A stretch of DNA of 64,000 nt from Berberis thunbergii (GCA_003290165.1 QNQO01000641.1:186001-250000), one strand, 5' to 3'; counted from the first letter of the stretch, positions 1-10,943 are shown. Made by a program: numbers and translations. Notes: generated from the sequence alone by a model not told the origin.

Positions 1-505
1 TTGACAACCAAGCAGTATGGCGTTGGCAAGAAAGAGCTTCTGAAAGCTAACATTGCACGAGAATACTTGCTGATGAAAAGAAACTCATTCGTCTACATCT
101 TCAAGTTGTCACTAGTGAGTTACAAACCACTCAAAACACAGCTCTCGAATTCCATATCATCTATACTAATTATATGTACGTTTCAGCTTATACTCATGGC
201 ATTCATCACAATGACAGTGTTCCTACGTACTAAGATGCCTCGTAATAACACAACCGATGGAGGGATATTTATGGGAGCACTGTTTTTCAGTCTTGTCATG
301 ATTATGTTTAATGGATTCTCAGAACTTGCCATGACCATTGCAAAGAATGCCCGTCTATTTCAAGCAACGGGACCTTCGATTCTTTCCTTCATGGGCATAT
401 GCGATCCCTACATGGATTCTAAAAATTCCTGTTTCGTTTCTCGAAGTCGCTGCTTGGGTGTTCATCACTTACTATGTCATTGGGTTTGATCCTAATGTTG
501 AACGG
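1..505 (+). pseudogene. PDR-type ABCG transporter fragment
   Basis: Two exons of a pleiotropic-drug-resistance (ABCG full-size) transporter. Exon 1-114 encodes the stretch before the first membrane segment of the transmembrane domain (YGVGKKELLKANIAREYL, then LLMKRNSFVYIFKL). An intron with GT at 115 and AG at 185-186 follows, and exon 187-505 encodes membrane helices (LMAFITMTVFLRT, GGIFMGALFFSLVMIMFNG). After TIAK, near position 346, one extra base shifts the frame; the family sequence then resumes in another frame (FKQRDLRFFPSWAYAIPTW, then GFDPNVER) and stops abruptly at 505. The protein fragment is therefore frameshifted and lacks both nucleotide-binding domains. Real family members are about 1,400 residues. 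It lies first in a run of gene pieces that I attribute to transposon capture. The gene may begin left of the window, so true 5' truncation is not proven. Confidence 0.85.
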
Positions 506-526
506 TAAATGGAGCCCTTTGACTAG

Positions 527-601
527 GCAGCAGAAGCTCTAGGAGCAATTGGTTTGGAAGGTAACATCCCCCTTTTAGAGAAGGCTTTGACATCAGAATT
601 T
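527..601 (+). pseudogene. Deoxyhypusine hydroxylase-like HEAT-repeat fragment
   Basis: A 25-codon open stretch reads AAEALGAIGLEGNIPLLEKAL, which resembles the HEAT-like repeat of plant deoxyhypusine hydroxylase (the enzyme that completes hypusine formation on eIF5A), including the E-A-L-G-A-I-G signature and the spacing to N-I-P-L-L. It starts about 20 bases after the ABCG homology ends and breaks down after TSEF. The piece is too short for certainty: other HEAT-repeat proteins could give a similar match. It is one of several unrelated host gene pieces in the same orientation between 1 and 5751. Confidence 0.45.
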
Positions 602-702
602 TTGGTAGGATTCAGAAAAAAGATTACTGTTTTTGTTTGGAACATGTTCACATTTTAGTTGGTTTGTTTCTATGATTATGTATACAACAATATCTGATAA
701 AT

Positions 703-960
703 ATGTCCGGGATATGGGGGGTCCTTAAAATTCAAAACTTTGGCAGTCCGGGATATGGCGATACGCTGCGAGCAAAACTGCTGCATGCAGGGGATGCTGC
801 TGTGCTGTGTAGGCAGAGCACTCTGTCGCAAAACAGAGTGCATCTGTTTTTTTTTTCTGCTGCTGCTTCATGCTGCTGCTGTTTCATGCTGTTTCTGCTG
901 CTGCTGTTTTTTTTCTGTGCTGCTGTGCTGTTTTTATGAGAGCTTCCACTCTATATTGTT
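703..960 (+). repeat. CTG-rich repeat, copy 1
   Basis: A segment beginning GTCCGGGATATGG is followed by a stretch rich in CTG and T runs. Its first 100 bases match the segment at 3840-3940 (shared words GCAGTCCGGG, ATGGCGATA, CTGCGAG, GCAGGGG). Short open frames across it are leucine/cysteine runs from the CTG triplets and are not genes. It may be a piece of a small non-autonomous transposon or LTR; I see no clear ends. Confidence 0.5.
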
Positions 961-1133
961 AGATTAATCCTGACTTGCATTTTTTTCCTTCAAAATCTGT
1001 GTACTTGCATTCTTGTATGCTGTTAGGGCTTCAAATTTATACTTAGCAAACCATTGCTATGTATTCTGATTATTAATATACAAGTAAACGTAGTTGCCAA
1101 TTTGGAAAACATCAAGGTATGTAGGATCAAGAG

Positions 1134-2051
1134 GTTCCAGGACTTCTGGTCATTGATACCCCAGGGCATGAATCTTTCAGGAATTTGCTGTCAAGAGGTT
1201 CAGATTTATGTGATATTGCAATCTTGGTCGTTGACATAATGCATGGATTGGAACCGCAGACAATTGAGTCACTGAATCTTTTGAAAATGAGAAAGACTAA
1301 GTTCATAGTTGCATTGAATAAGGTAACTCTGCCTATTGTTGTTAGCCTCTCATGAACCTTAGAATTTTCTTAATTTGTTGTGTGATTTAGTTTATAATTT
1401 TTTTTCTGTAAATATTTGGATGTCAAGGTTGACAGACTATATGGTTGGAAGACTTGTCCCAATTCACCTATTGTGGAAGCTATGAAACAACAATCCAGGG
1501 ACGTCCAAAATGAGTTCAAGATGAAGCTTATCCAGGTCATAGTACTTCCTAGCTTGTTTTGTGTGGTGGAAGTCGATATTTGGTCTCATTTGGTTAGGTT
1601 CTCTTAATTATACTCGCAGATTGTTACACAGTTCAAAGAGCAGTGTCTGAATACAGAATTGTACTACAAAATAAAGACAAGGATAATTATTTCAATATTG
1701 TCTCTACAAGTGCAATCAGGTATGTTTTATGATTTATTTTTTTTTTTTAAATATTTCCAACTTCCAAATTATTAGCTATAATCTATACTTGATGATATAA
1801 TCTGAAAAATCACTGGTGATGTTGGTCTTTTACTTTGTGTTTACACATAATGTAAAGCATATGATTTAATCATTTGACCGAAAAATTGATTGAGCAGAAA
1901 TTACGTTTAAATGGAATAGATGTTATCTTAATTTTGATGTTGGTCTTTTACTTGTTACAACAAAACAGTGGTGAAGGCATTCCAGATCTTCTGTTGTTAT
2001 TGGTGCAGTGGACTCAAAGAAATATGGTCGAAAAGCTTATGTTTAGCACTG
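1134..2051 (+). pseudogene. eIF5B (IF-2-like GTPase) fragment with introns
   Basis: Four consecutive exons of the GTPase region of translation initiation factor eIF5B, with introns retained. Exon 1134-1322 encodes [17 protein letters not shown] (switch II DTPGHE, the G3 motif) through FIVALNK (G4). Exon 1428-1535 encodes VDRLYGWKTCPNSPIV. Exon 1620-1719 encodes IVTQFKEQCLNTELYY and loses one A near 1669, which shifts the frame. Exon 1969-2051 encodes GEGIPDLLLLLVQWTQ and then diverges. GT and AG borders are present at each intron. The G1 loop upstream and the whole beta-barrel and C-terminal part are missing, so the piece cannot work as an initiation factor. It sits between other captured fragments in the same orientation. 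Confidence 0.88.
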
Positions 2052-2804
2052 AAATAGCAACACTTAACCATTTTCCGTGGTTGGCCAGTGGGTAACAGAA
2101 CATCTTCCTTTTTATTCTGCCCTTTCTCTAACTTCAAGTGTTGTCATCAGTTTTACTCTCGACAGATTATAGTCTCTAGACCCTAATGATTGATGACCAA
2201 TGCTAACGTGAACATGGTCTCAAAACCAATTCCCAAATACCCTGGGAGTGAAAACTACTCCAGGCAGGCATTTGTAGGGAAACTTTAGATGAGATTTCGA
2301 GTTTTATGAAGTCATCTTTTGTAAAGAACTAGTTTTTTTACGCTCTTTCTTTCGTTTTATTTAGTTTTATGAATTTAGAACTTTGTGTTTCTCATCTGTA
2401 ACCTCAACTATGAAAATTGTGTAATGTTGTATATGCTAAGGCACATTTATTCATTACAATATTTCATTGATTGCACGTACGAGCTTGACCACATATATCA
2501 GCATTCTAATATCTCAATAACCCTTCTGAGTATCCCCACCCCACCTGCACACATTCTTTTCTGATCAGATTCTGCTTGCAATGAGTTCAGGTAGGCACTC
2601 CAATTTGTATCCCTTCTCGGGAGTTTATTGACATTGGACGGATAGCATCCATTGAAATAAAGGGCTGGATTGTTTACATGACGATAAACATTCAGTCTCT
2701 ACAGATGGTTTCTAAGCAGTTGATCATTCTTAAATTTTCACTATGTTCATACTTCTTACTTGAATTCTTTGATGTATGCTGAACTAGGTTGGGTGCATAA
2801 CAAG
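2052..2804. other. Non-coding spacer between gene fragments
   Basis: AT-rich sequence after the eIF5B piece with no recognisable coding segment or transposon end. It is probably intron or flank carried along with one of the neighbouring gene fragments, which I cannot verify. Confidence 0.4.
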
Positions 2805-3098
2805 GTTGGTTCCACAGAAGGGTGTCCATCTCATTAGGCTGGATTGTAAAGAATACCATCAGTTCACAAATAGTGATGCCCATAAGGTTAGTATATTTTT
2901 CTACAAAAACAAGCATATTAAAGTAATAAATTTGACAAAAGCTAAAATGTATTCATTATTTTTCTGTCTCAGTGGGTTAGTCATCGAAACCATAGAGGTA
3001 ACATATGTGGGGTGGATTTCATATGGCTTCTCAATCCAAATAATCCTCAAAAACCATTAAAGGAGAGCTTCATTGAAGCTATTCTAGGAAATATCAAG
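2805..3098 (+). pseudogene. EF-hand endonuclease/exonuclease/phosphatase fragment (At1g02270-like)
   Basis: Two exons of a plant calcium-binding protein with an endonuclease/exonuclease/phosphatase fold. The first, ending at 2886 before a GT donor, encodes VPQKGVHLIRLDCKEYHQF and then TNSDAHK. The second, 2973-3098, is exactly 42 codons between an AG acceptor and a GT donor and encodes VSHRNHRGNICGVDFIWLL, then NPNNPQKPLKESF. The HRNHRGN..GVDFIW block is characteristic of the C-terminal part of this catalytic fold in the At1g02270-like family, as I remember it. Both exons are open, but no flanking exons follow. It is a fragment inside the run of captured genes; the family assignment should be treated as likely rather than certain. 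Confidence 0.6.
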
Positions 3099-3635
3099 GT
3101 ATGTAGGATCAAAATTTCCATTTTGTTCTTCACATATAATCACTTACTAATTGGATCTTGTTTTACCTTCAAACATTAGAACCATCTTAGAGAAGTATCA
3201 GCGACATGTACAGATCAGATACAACTTAAAACCCACTTCGAACACAACACTTTCATCACCTATCCTCAATTTTATGAAGCTTTTAATTGTTTAGTGCTTA
3301 TTTTATACCCTAGCTTCCCCATTGAAAACTTCAACATCAGCCTTGGGTGTAATTCAATTCTCCCTATCAACTCAGATTTTAGTCTCATTTCTGTAATATT
3401 GAACAACTTTCCAAATCAGCATAGTACCTTTATAAGATTATAAACCTGAAAAATTTATGTTTCCATTGTGACTGTGGCTTTGTAGTGGTTTTGTATACAA
3501 AGGAGGGTAATTCCACCTTATCAGCTTATAGTTCCTGGTGATAATCTTTTGCAGTAGAACGTCCTTCGTTATTTGTAGCATCAATGGATGATTGAAATAA
3601 CTGGGCTTGCTTTGTCAGGTAAAAGGACATTACAT

Positions 3636-3709
3636 AACACGTCCTTGAAGGACACATCTAGAGTGAAATATTTGGATGGTTATATTGGAAGTTTGCTAGA
3701 TGCACTAAG
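3636..3709 (+). pseudogene. GH1 beta-glucosidase exon fragment
   Basis: A single exon-like piece encodes NTSLKDTSRVKYLDGYIG and continues SLLDALR up to an AG|GTATGC donor at 3709/3710. This matches the region of plant glycoside hydrolase family 1 beta-glucosidases (BGLU11-like group) just before the NGSN..GYF..WSF segment. The catalytic glutamates lie outside this piece. No neighbouring GH1 exons are recognisable. It follows the phosphatase-fold fragment and precedes the second CTG-rich repeat. Confidence 0.7.
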
Positions 3710-3825
3710 GTATGCTAGTTTTCGCTTTTAATTATTATTTGTATCATAAACTTTTAATGGGTTCATATCTTGATTCGTGGTTTCGAGGATTATTTGTATC
3801 GTAAACTTTTAAGGTATGCACTAAG

Positions 3826-4140
3826 GTGGCTGCGAGGTTTGGGGATTATGGCAGCTTTCGCAGTCCGGGAAATGGCGATATTCTGCGAGTCTCTCTGCTG
3901 CTCGCAGGGGCAGATGCTGTGTGGTTTAGGCAGAGCTCTCTGCTGATCTGCTGTTGCTGTTCTGCTGATCTGCTGCTGCTGCTGATCCGCTGTTGCTGTT
4001 CTGCTGTTGCTGATGCGCGGTTGCTGCGCTGCGTGTTGATGCGACGGCTGCGGTGCTATTTTCTGCTGCTGCTGATGCGCGGCTTTGTTGCTGCTGGGAT
4101 ACATTGCAGTTGTTTTGTCGCAGCGTTGACATGCTGAGAT
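3826..4140 (+). repeat. CTG-rich repeat, copy 2
   Basis: Begins with a segment matching the repeat at 703-800 (GCAGTCCGGG, ATGGCGATA, CTGCGAG), followed by about 190 bases of impure CTG/GCTGTT triplets. The open frames over it on both strands are low-complexity (Leu/Cys runs, or Gln/Ser/Ala runs on the other strand) and are not protein genes. It ends about 130 bases before the first TGA exon. Confidence 0.5.
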
Positions 4141-4274
4141 GCGGCGTCATGTGGTTGGCGCGTGTGTTCGCCGGTTTGATTTAGGCACTACGGTGTCATT
4201 TCGGGATTTGTCGCAGAAACGCGCGGGTGCCGCGTGTGCATTGGCAGCTGGTTGGAATGTGACTCTACATGTTG

Positions 4275-5446
4275 CAGATGGGGACTGCAATGGAGAAGTT
4301 GAATGATCTTTTAAGATTTGTGAACCAGGTACGTACATATTATAAGGGCACGTTGCTTATTGTGATAACAACTAATTGATATAGCACCATAAAATATATT
4401 CTGGAGCATTTTCTTAAATCTTTTAAAGAAGTACTTGCTAACAAATTAATCTGATATTCTCAATAATAGGGAACAATTGTTATGATTAGGCATACGAATT
4501 CTGCAATCTCATGATAAGTTTATCTATTAATATTGCAGAAAGATAATGTTGAATTGAAAAAATGTCAGGACCTTGCAAGACTTTCAACTTGAAGGTTTTA
4601 GAGTAGTATGAGCTAGAAATAGTACTTCCTAACACCTGATTATTTATTTATTCTCTGTTTAGTTTTTCTTCATGGACCATAATCATCTGAGAAAATGCAA
4701 GATACTAAGAATGTTATGCTATTTACAAAAGAAAAATTTAGCTCAATACTTGCAGACAAAGCCCAATTTAACAGAATAATTGACTTAGATTTACTTAACT
4801 TACGGCTTCGTGATCAATTCGCTTTTTCTCAAGACTTCAAAAATGTTAACACTTGAATGTAAAGCATTCAAACTGTCATTTTATTGAACTTGTACTTGGT
4901 CTGTAGTTCAATTCACAAGAGGTATGGCTAAATAATATGACAAGGGTGGGGGACAGTTTTGGTACAAGCATGAGTAATATTTTTACTGTTGAACTCCGAA
5001 AGGGTACTTTCTAATGTACTAGGCCATCTTTGGTTGTTGAAAACTATTTAGGAACTCTTTTGTAAATCTGTTGGTGAAATGTTGTTGTGTTATGTCAGAT
5101 TGTCTGATTAACTATTGAAAATACTGATTGGTGGCTCATCATATTCAAGCAGTAATAAGAGGATCAAATAGTCAGGTTTTTGCATATAGAAATTTCCCTT
5201 TGAACTAGCAACTCCCTTCTTTCAGCCATTATCTTCTTAAACCCCCTTTGGTTGTAATTTGGCTGATTCTTATTGGTTATTGATGCTGAACAGGCAGACA
5301 GCCTTCGCCATATGACCTTGCAGCAGATGGCTAAAATCCTTACTACCCGGCAGGCAGCCAGAGGCTTGCTTGCCTTGGGGGACTACTTCCAGCGCCTTCG
5401 GACCCTAAGTTCAATCTGGTATGCTCGTCCTCGTGAACCAACCTGA
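4275..5446 (+). pseudogene. TGA1/TGA4-type bZIP factor, last two exons
   Basis: The final two exons of a clade-I TGA transcription factor (bZIP with a DOG1 domain, binding TGACG elements). The first piece, about 4275-4328, encodes MGTAMEKLNDLLRFVNQ and ends at a GT donor. The last exon, 5294-5446 after an AG acceptor, encodes ADSLRHMTLQQMAK, then ILTTRQAARGLLALGDY and ends ARPREPT with a stop codon. The REPT ending is typical of TGA1/TGA4-like members. The basic region, leucine zipper and start of the DOG1 domain are absent: the 5' side runs into the CTG-rich repeat. Both exons are intact in frame, so the capture may be fairly young, but nothing could make a DNA-binding protein from it. Confidence 0.88.
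4329..5293 (+). other. Retained intron of the captured TGA gene
   Basis: About 965 bases between the two TGA exons, AT-rich, starting GTACGT and ending in AG. Retention of a long intron shows that the fragment was taken from genomic DNA and not copied from mRNA. Confidence 0.75.
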
Positions 5447-5642
5447 TAAAACTCAAAATGTACAAGTTTCACTGTCTTAAACAATAGGAATTATACCTCA
5501 TCAGCAACGATGATGTTTTAAGCTTAAAGGAATTCTCTTGCATCTAGAATGCTGCGTAATCTGAGCTGCTGAATATTCTGAAGCCGTCTCTGATGAAGGA
5601 GACAGAGTTGTACATATGAATCTTTGTAGAAGAGGAAAAATC

Positions 5643-5751
5643 ATGGCAGGAGGAGCAGCTCCAGCACCCAAGCAGGATGAGTTGCAGCCGCATCCAGCCA
5701 AGGATCAGCTGCCTAACATTGCTTATTGCATCACCAGTCCACCTCCATGGC
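5643..5751 (+). pseudogene. Nucleobase-ascorbate transporter first exon
   Basis: The first coding exon of a NAT/NCS2-family nucleobase-ascorbate transporter (membrane permease). From the ATG at 5643 it encodes MAGGAAPAPKQDELQ, then PHPAKDQLPNI, then CITSPPPW, the conserved N-terminal tail just before the first helix. It ends with a good donor (TGGC|GTGAGT at 5751/5752). The next exon is missing; a T run and AT-rich sequence follow. An in-frame upstream Met at 5616 extends the frame by nine residues but is probably 5' untranslated sequence. Last recognisable captured gene before the CACTA terminus. Confidence 0.88.
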
Positions 5752-6185
5752 GTGAGTTTTTTTTTTTTTTTTTTTGTTGTTGTAACATGGTTAATTGGTT
5801 TAGCTGTTAGCTGGAAATGGATCTGAATTCCACATCTTCAATTTGAGTTCTCTTTGGGAATTTGACAGTTACCAATCACAGATTTACAGCTCCAATTGTT
5901 TGCTTTCTAATTATTAGTCTATCTCAGATTGTATTATCTTTCCAATTATTGTTTACTTAAGTGAAACCTAATTGCCTATTTGGATGATCATCTCAATTTG
6001 TTGGTCTTCTTCTTTAGTAATTCTGGTCGTATTAATTCCACTTATTGATTATTCTGAAATGTGCATGTATTCTCAAAGTAAAATTAACACATTAAAAACA
6101 TAATCTTCTCTTTATTATATGTTGTTTAACTTCAAAAATACTTCTAAAACAATTTTGACTCAATGACTCAAAGTCATTTGATAGG

Positions 6186-6227
<42 letters not shown>

Positions 6228-6250
6228 TATTAAAAAAAAAAAAAAAAAAT
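5752..6250. other. AT-rich spacer with long A tracts
   Basis: Probable remnant of the captured NAT intron, then pure A tracts at about 6186-6222 and 6232-6249. No coding signal. The A tracts directly precede the subterminal repeats of the CACTA end. Confidence 0.5.
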
Positions 6251-6660
6251 TTGCTACGGTTTTAAACCGTGGCTAACTATCACAACGGCTCAAAACCGTG
6301 GCTACATTGCCACGGCTTAAAACCGTGGCTAAAGTTAGCCACGGTTTAAAACCGTTGCTACTTAATTAGGCACGGTTTAAAACCGTTGCTATTGTCCACA
6401 CCTTATCACGGCTTGAAACCGTGGCTAATCTTGCCACGGCTAAAAACCGTTGCTACATTCTTAGCCACGGTTTAAAACCGTTGCTAAGATCTACACCTTG
6501 TCACGGCTTAGAACCGTGGCTATTTTTGCCACGGGTTAGCAACGGTTTATGGCCGTTGCAACAAATTTCGCGACGCCTCTGTAGCCAACGGCTCTTAGCC
6601 GTGGCAATGGGTTACGCCCACGGTACAGAACCGTTGCTAAAGGGGCTTTTTGGTGTAGTG
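6251..6660 (+). mobile_element. Right end of gene-capturing CACTA element 1
   Basis: About 410 bases made of repeated short inverted units, a GCCACGG-type arm paired with a CCGTTGCTA or CCGTGGCTA arm, ending TTTTTGGTGTAGTG at 6660. The reverse complement of that end is CACTACACCAAAAAGCCCC, a typical CACTA (En/Spm) terminal repeat, and dense subterminal repeats are the hallmark of the superfamily. The LINE sequence begins immediately after (6661), so the element sits inside the LINE. No matching left end is found anywhere in 1-6250, and the gene fragments listed there all lie on its inner side, so I infer that they are cargo and that the left end lies upstream of the window. Confidence 0.75.
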
Positions 6661-7138
6661 AAGGGAGAGTCTTCCAACCAGACCCAAGATTGTTCGGTAT
6701 CTCTCCCTTACCCCCCGGGCTTCGATCCACTAGCAGAACAATGTGTAGAAGTCCATGGTTTGTCTACAAAACTATGTGTTTCTCATGCGGAGAGTTTCTC
6801 ATCTACACCAGACCACGTAGGCGCTCCCCCAGGCTTCGAGGTCCCACAGACAAAAAATTTTGGGTTTCTACTCCATAGCTAGCAGACTTCTGGCAAGTCT
6901 CCAGGTCTTGTTTCTAGGGTCAATGATAGCGTGGAGCCTTCTGTCTCTGACTGTCATTCGACTCACGAAGAAGCATTAGATCGCTCGGCTTTCAAAAAAA
7001 TTGGCTTGACAGTGGGAGTGGACCTCAGTTAGGATGAAAACAGGGCTTTAGATATGGTTCAAGCTGCAGCACAGGGTACAATATCTGACAAAGCAATGGA
7101 CAAGTGCAACAACCCCGGGGTTGAAGGTCTTTCATGAA

Positions 7139-9993
7139 CCTCAAAATTCTTTCGTGGAACTGTAGGGGGCTCGGGAATACTGAGCGGCAAAGGGGTTGTC
7201 GTAGATTAATTGCAGAGAATCGTTCAGACCTTGTTTTCGTTCAGGAAACGAAATTGGAGAGATGATCTAGAGAATTTATCAGAAAATTGTGGGGTGATAG
7301 CTCTTTTGATTGGGCTATGGTGGAATCCATTGGCAGCTCAGGTGACCTTTTAGCTATTTGGGATGCTGATCTTTTGCAGATGAGGGAAGTGTTGAAAGGA
7401 GCTTTTTCCCTTTCTATTCAATTCCAAATGATCTCGGATTACTCAATTTGGTCAGGGACTAACATTTATGGTCCATGTGATCCTTCGCTTAGAGAACACT
7501 TCTGGGAAGAACTATATGACATTGCTGGTTGAGTGCAATCGCCATGGGTGTTAGCGGGTGACTTCAATGTTGTCCGTCATATGAATGAAAAAAAAGGATG
7601 CAGGAGGAGGTCCATGAGCATGCAGAAATTCAATCAGTTCATTAATGAGGTGGAACTCGCCGATTTCAGTCTAAAAGGGAAAAATTCACATGGTCAAATC
7701 GGAGAGATCTTCCTATCCTTTGTCGACTTGATCGATTTCTAGCTTCGGTGGATTTGATTGACAAATTTGGTGATAAAGTTGAATGGCTCAAGGGTGCAGC
7801 AGGTTCTGACCATCACGCGATTTTGCTTGCGAACTCGTCTGTTGGTGGTTGTACTCACCTTTTTTCATTTGATAATGAATGGTTTGATCGCCCTACCCTG
7901 GCAGAGGAGATGAAAGCTTGGTGGAACAACTCCGTAGTCTCTGGCCACCCTAGCTACTGTTTATGGTGGAAGCTTAAGGCTCTCATATGCAATCTCAAAA
8001 GTTGGAAGACTAAAGTTTGGGGTAAGACAAATTTATATATTCAAAATATTTCTGTTTTAATTGCCAACATTGATGTTGATGAAGAGATCAAAGACCTAAC
8101 TGCTGAGGAGAGATCTTGTAGAGTGCAGCTACATCAAGAATGGGCAACATTAACCAAAAGAGATGAGGAGCTTTGGACCAAATTTTTTCATACCTTGGCT
8201 AACAGACGCAAACTTTTTAACTCCATTGAAGCTCTTAACATGGGTCAAGAGTTGGTAGTGGATGAAGTCAATATTAGAGAACTCTTGAAATCTTACTTCA
8301 AGGAGTTGTTCCATGAAAAGGAGGAGTGGCGACCTTTCTTCTCGGGGATTACCTTCAAGTCTATCTCCCAGTCTACAGCTACCGCCTTGGTAGATAATTT
8401 TTTGGATATGGAAATTAGAGCGACAATGGAAGAACTAAAATCTGAAGTTTCTCCAGGTCTTGGTGGTTTCTCAATGGTGTTCTATTTGAAAATGTGGGAG
8501 GTAATCAAAATTGATTTTTTGAAAGTTGTTGAAGATTTTAACTCGAGAAATTTTCTTGATTGGCAGTTGAACACCACTATCATCTCGCTTATTCCTAAAT
8601 GTGCGGGAATGCGGACAGTAAAAGATTTTAGACCTATCAATATTTTGAATGGGGCCTATAAGATCATTGCCAAGGTGTTGGCTAACAGATTGAAATTAGT
8701 TCTTCATTCAGTCATTTCTCCTTTTCAAAGTGCAGCAGTCAATGGCAGACAGGTGGTTGATAGCCTTTTGATTGCCTTGATTCTAGGAAAAAACAAGGTG
8801 TTCTAGGGCTCGTTATCAAATTAGATTTCTCCAAAGCCTTTGACAACGTCTCTTGGAGATACTTGGATTTGGTAATGGCTCACATGGTGTTTGACTCCAA
8901 ATGGATTCATTGGCTTCACACTTGTAGATCTACAGCTAATTTCTCTCTGAAAATTAATGGTCAGCTGCATGGGTTTTTCAATAGCTCGAAAGGCTTGCGC
9001 CAAGGCGATCCCCTGTCTCATCTTCTTTTTACTATAGCAGCAGAAGGTTTAACACAAATGATTCTTAAAGCGGTTGATGCTGGCCTGGAGGGTAGTCCGC
9101 TTGTTTATATTCTCCAGTATGCGGATGATACTATCCTTATTTGTGATGCTTCCGCTTCTCAGGTTCTTGCTCTTAAAAGAATTATGCTTTGGTTTGAAGT
9201 TATTTCAGGTCTGAAAATCAACTTTCACAAATCAAGGGTGTTGCCTATTGGAGATGTTCCTCATCTGCACCAGTTGGCGAGTTTATTGGGTTGTTCAGCG
9301 GGTCATCTTCCAATTAAGTACTTGGGCATGCCTTTGGGGGCTAGTTTCAAAAGTAAAGCTGTGTGGGATGAGACGATCTAAAGGATGGAATCGAAACTAG
9401 CGTCTTGGAAACGCAAATTTTTCTTTAAAGCAGGCAGACTAGCTCTTGTAGAATCCACATTAGCTTTTATCCCGGTGTTCATTCTGTCTCTTATCAAGGT
9501 TCCATGCTCAATAACAGCCAAGATGGAACAGATCATGCGCGATTTCCTTTGGGGTTCTACTCATAACTCTAGAAAGATGCATTTGGTGGGCTGGGAGAAA
9601 ATTTGTTGCCCTAAATCTCAAGGTGGTTTAGGCATTCGTCAGGTGCTCACTTTCAATATTGCATTACTTTCTAAGTTGCTTTGGTGATTTGCAGAAGAAA
9701 ATGATAATTTATGGAGATCTCGCATTATTGACAAATATGGGCGCAATAGATGAGTTTGGGAAAAGAGAACTAAGTACACTTCCTACGGATGCTCTTTGTG
9801 GAAGTCCATCTCCCGGTGCGCAAGTGGCTTCTACCCTCACACCTCTCTCCAATGTGGAAATGGTGATCTCATCTCTTTCTGGCATGATGTTTGGTGTAGT
9901 AACCAATCTTTGAAGGATCTGTTCTCAATGTTGTTTAATATTAACAACAATCAATATGGGAGTGAACAATTTTTGGTCTAACGACAATTCTTG
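7139..9993 (+). pseudogene. LINE ORF2: endonuclease and reverse transcriptase
   Basis: The apurinic-like endonuclease starts LKILSWNCRGLGN and keeps FVQETKLE, VLAGDFNVVR and the histidine motif GSDHHAI. The reverse transcriptase keeps motif A (KLDFSKAFDNVSW, about 8819), the priming-strand motif LRQGDPLSHLLF (about 8994) and the catalytic box LQYADDTILI (YADD at 9118-9129). The frame is broken by in-frame stops near 7262, 7530, 7740, 9379 and 9685, and by a one-base frameshift near 8790 just before motif A. L1 ORF2 proteins nick target DNA and prime cDNA synthesis from it; this copy cannot be translated whole. It ends at the insertion point of CACTA element 2. Confidence 0.9.
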
Positions 9994-10697
9994 GGACACT
10001 ACTACAAATATTAGCTTAGGTAACGTCACTTAGATAGCGCTTTTTTAAAGAGCTATCCAAGTGGGCACTAGGATAGCGCTTATTTGTCTTTAAAAAAAAA
10101 AAAAAAAAAAAAAAACGCTACAATAGCGCTTTTAATTTTTTTTTTCAATTAGGCGCTATCTTAGTTATGTCTTAAATAGCGCTTTAAAAAACGCTATGAG
10201 AAAAAACGTTACCAAAGCTACCATAGCGCTTTTAAAGTGCTTGCATAGCGCTTTCAAAGCGCTATGCTACTTACATTTAGGATAGCGCTTCGATTTTAAT
10301 CCAATATCAAATTAAATCTCATTTTTTCAGATCTTGATACGATCGGACGGTTAAGATCACAAACCCTCATTTTTTCATTTTTTCTCATTTTAAAGTTCTC
10401 GTCTTCGTCTCTTTCCCTTTCTCTCTCCCTCTCTCTCTCTGCAATCTGAGAGCCCATCCCAGAGACTGAGAAGAAGAAATCACTCTTCAATGCAATCCAA
10501 ATCCTTAGTTAGGGCTTTGAACCAACTTGGATAGCACTCAGACCCCCGTTTGAGTCAGTCGACTTGCTTCCCCAACTGAGATTTCAACGAGGGTTTTTTT
10601 TCTTTTTTCTTTTTTGGGTGTTTGTTTCTTTTGGTTTCTCCAGTCGTTTACTATCGATCTGAATTGGTTCGATCTGAAGAAGAAGAGGAAGAATAGG

Positions 10698-10853
10698 ATG
10701 GATTCGCGAGATTTGGTGTCTTCGGGTTCTTCTTCTGCTAGAGATGGGGGGTCTTCTTCCGGAGGAGGTGATGAAGATGGGCTTATCTCTGTCACCGCCG
10801 GCCTTGCTAAAGAAGCTGCTCTATTGTTCCAGTCTAAGAGGTTCGGGGAATGT
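10698..10853 (+). pseudogene. CNOT10 (CCR4-NOT subunit 10) first exon, captured
   Basis: From the ATG at 10698 the sequence encodes MDSRDLVSSGSSSARDGG, a Ser/Gly-rich tail, then DEDGLISVTAGLAKEAALLF and QSKRFGEC, which matches the N-terminus of plant CCR4-NOT complex subunit 10. The family continues with TPR repeats; here the match ends after FGEC and the frame runs into unrelated sequence. The preceding 350 bases, with pyrimidine-rich CT tracts, look like the 5' untranslated region and promoter of the source gene, so a promoter may have been captured too. It is the first cargo piece in CACTA element 2. Confidence 0.75.
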
Positions 10854-10943
10854 TCATCCAATAGATGGGAAATTATTTTTTATGAAGTCTTATTTTATAT
10901 ATGCACATTTTTTTATATCCTTGTGGTACTCAACTTTCCTCAG

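Noticed and set aside
3790..4150. Gln/Ala-rich or Leu/Cys-rich frames of about 100 codons
   Set aside because: Products of the CTG/CAG repeat, open in several frames at once.
6421..6660. Coding frame through the CACTA subterminal repeats joined to LINE ORF1
   Set aside because: The first part is a repeat reading; only the part after 6661 belongs to the LINE.
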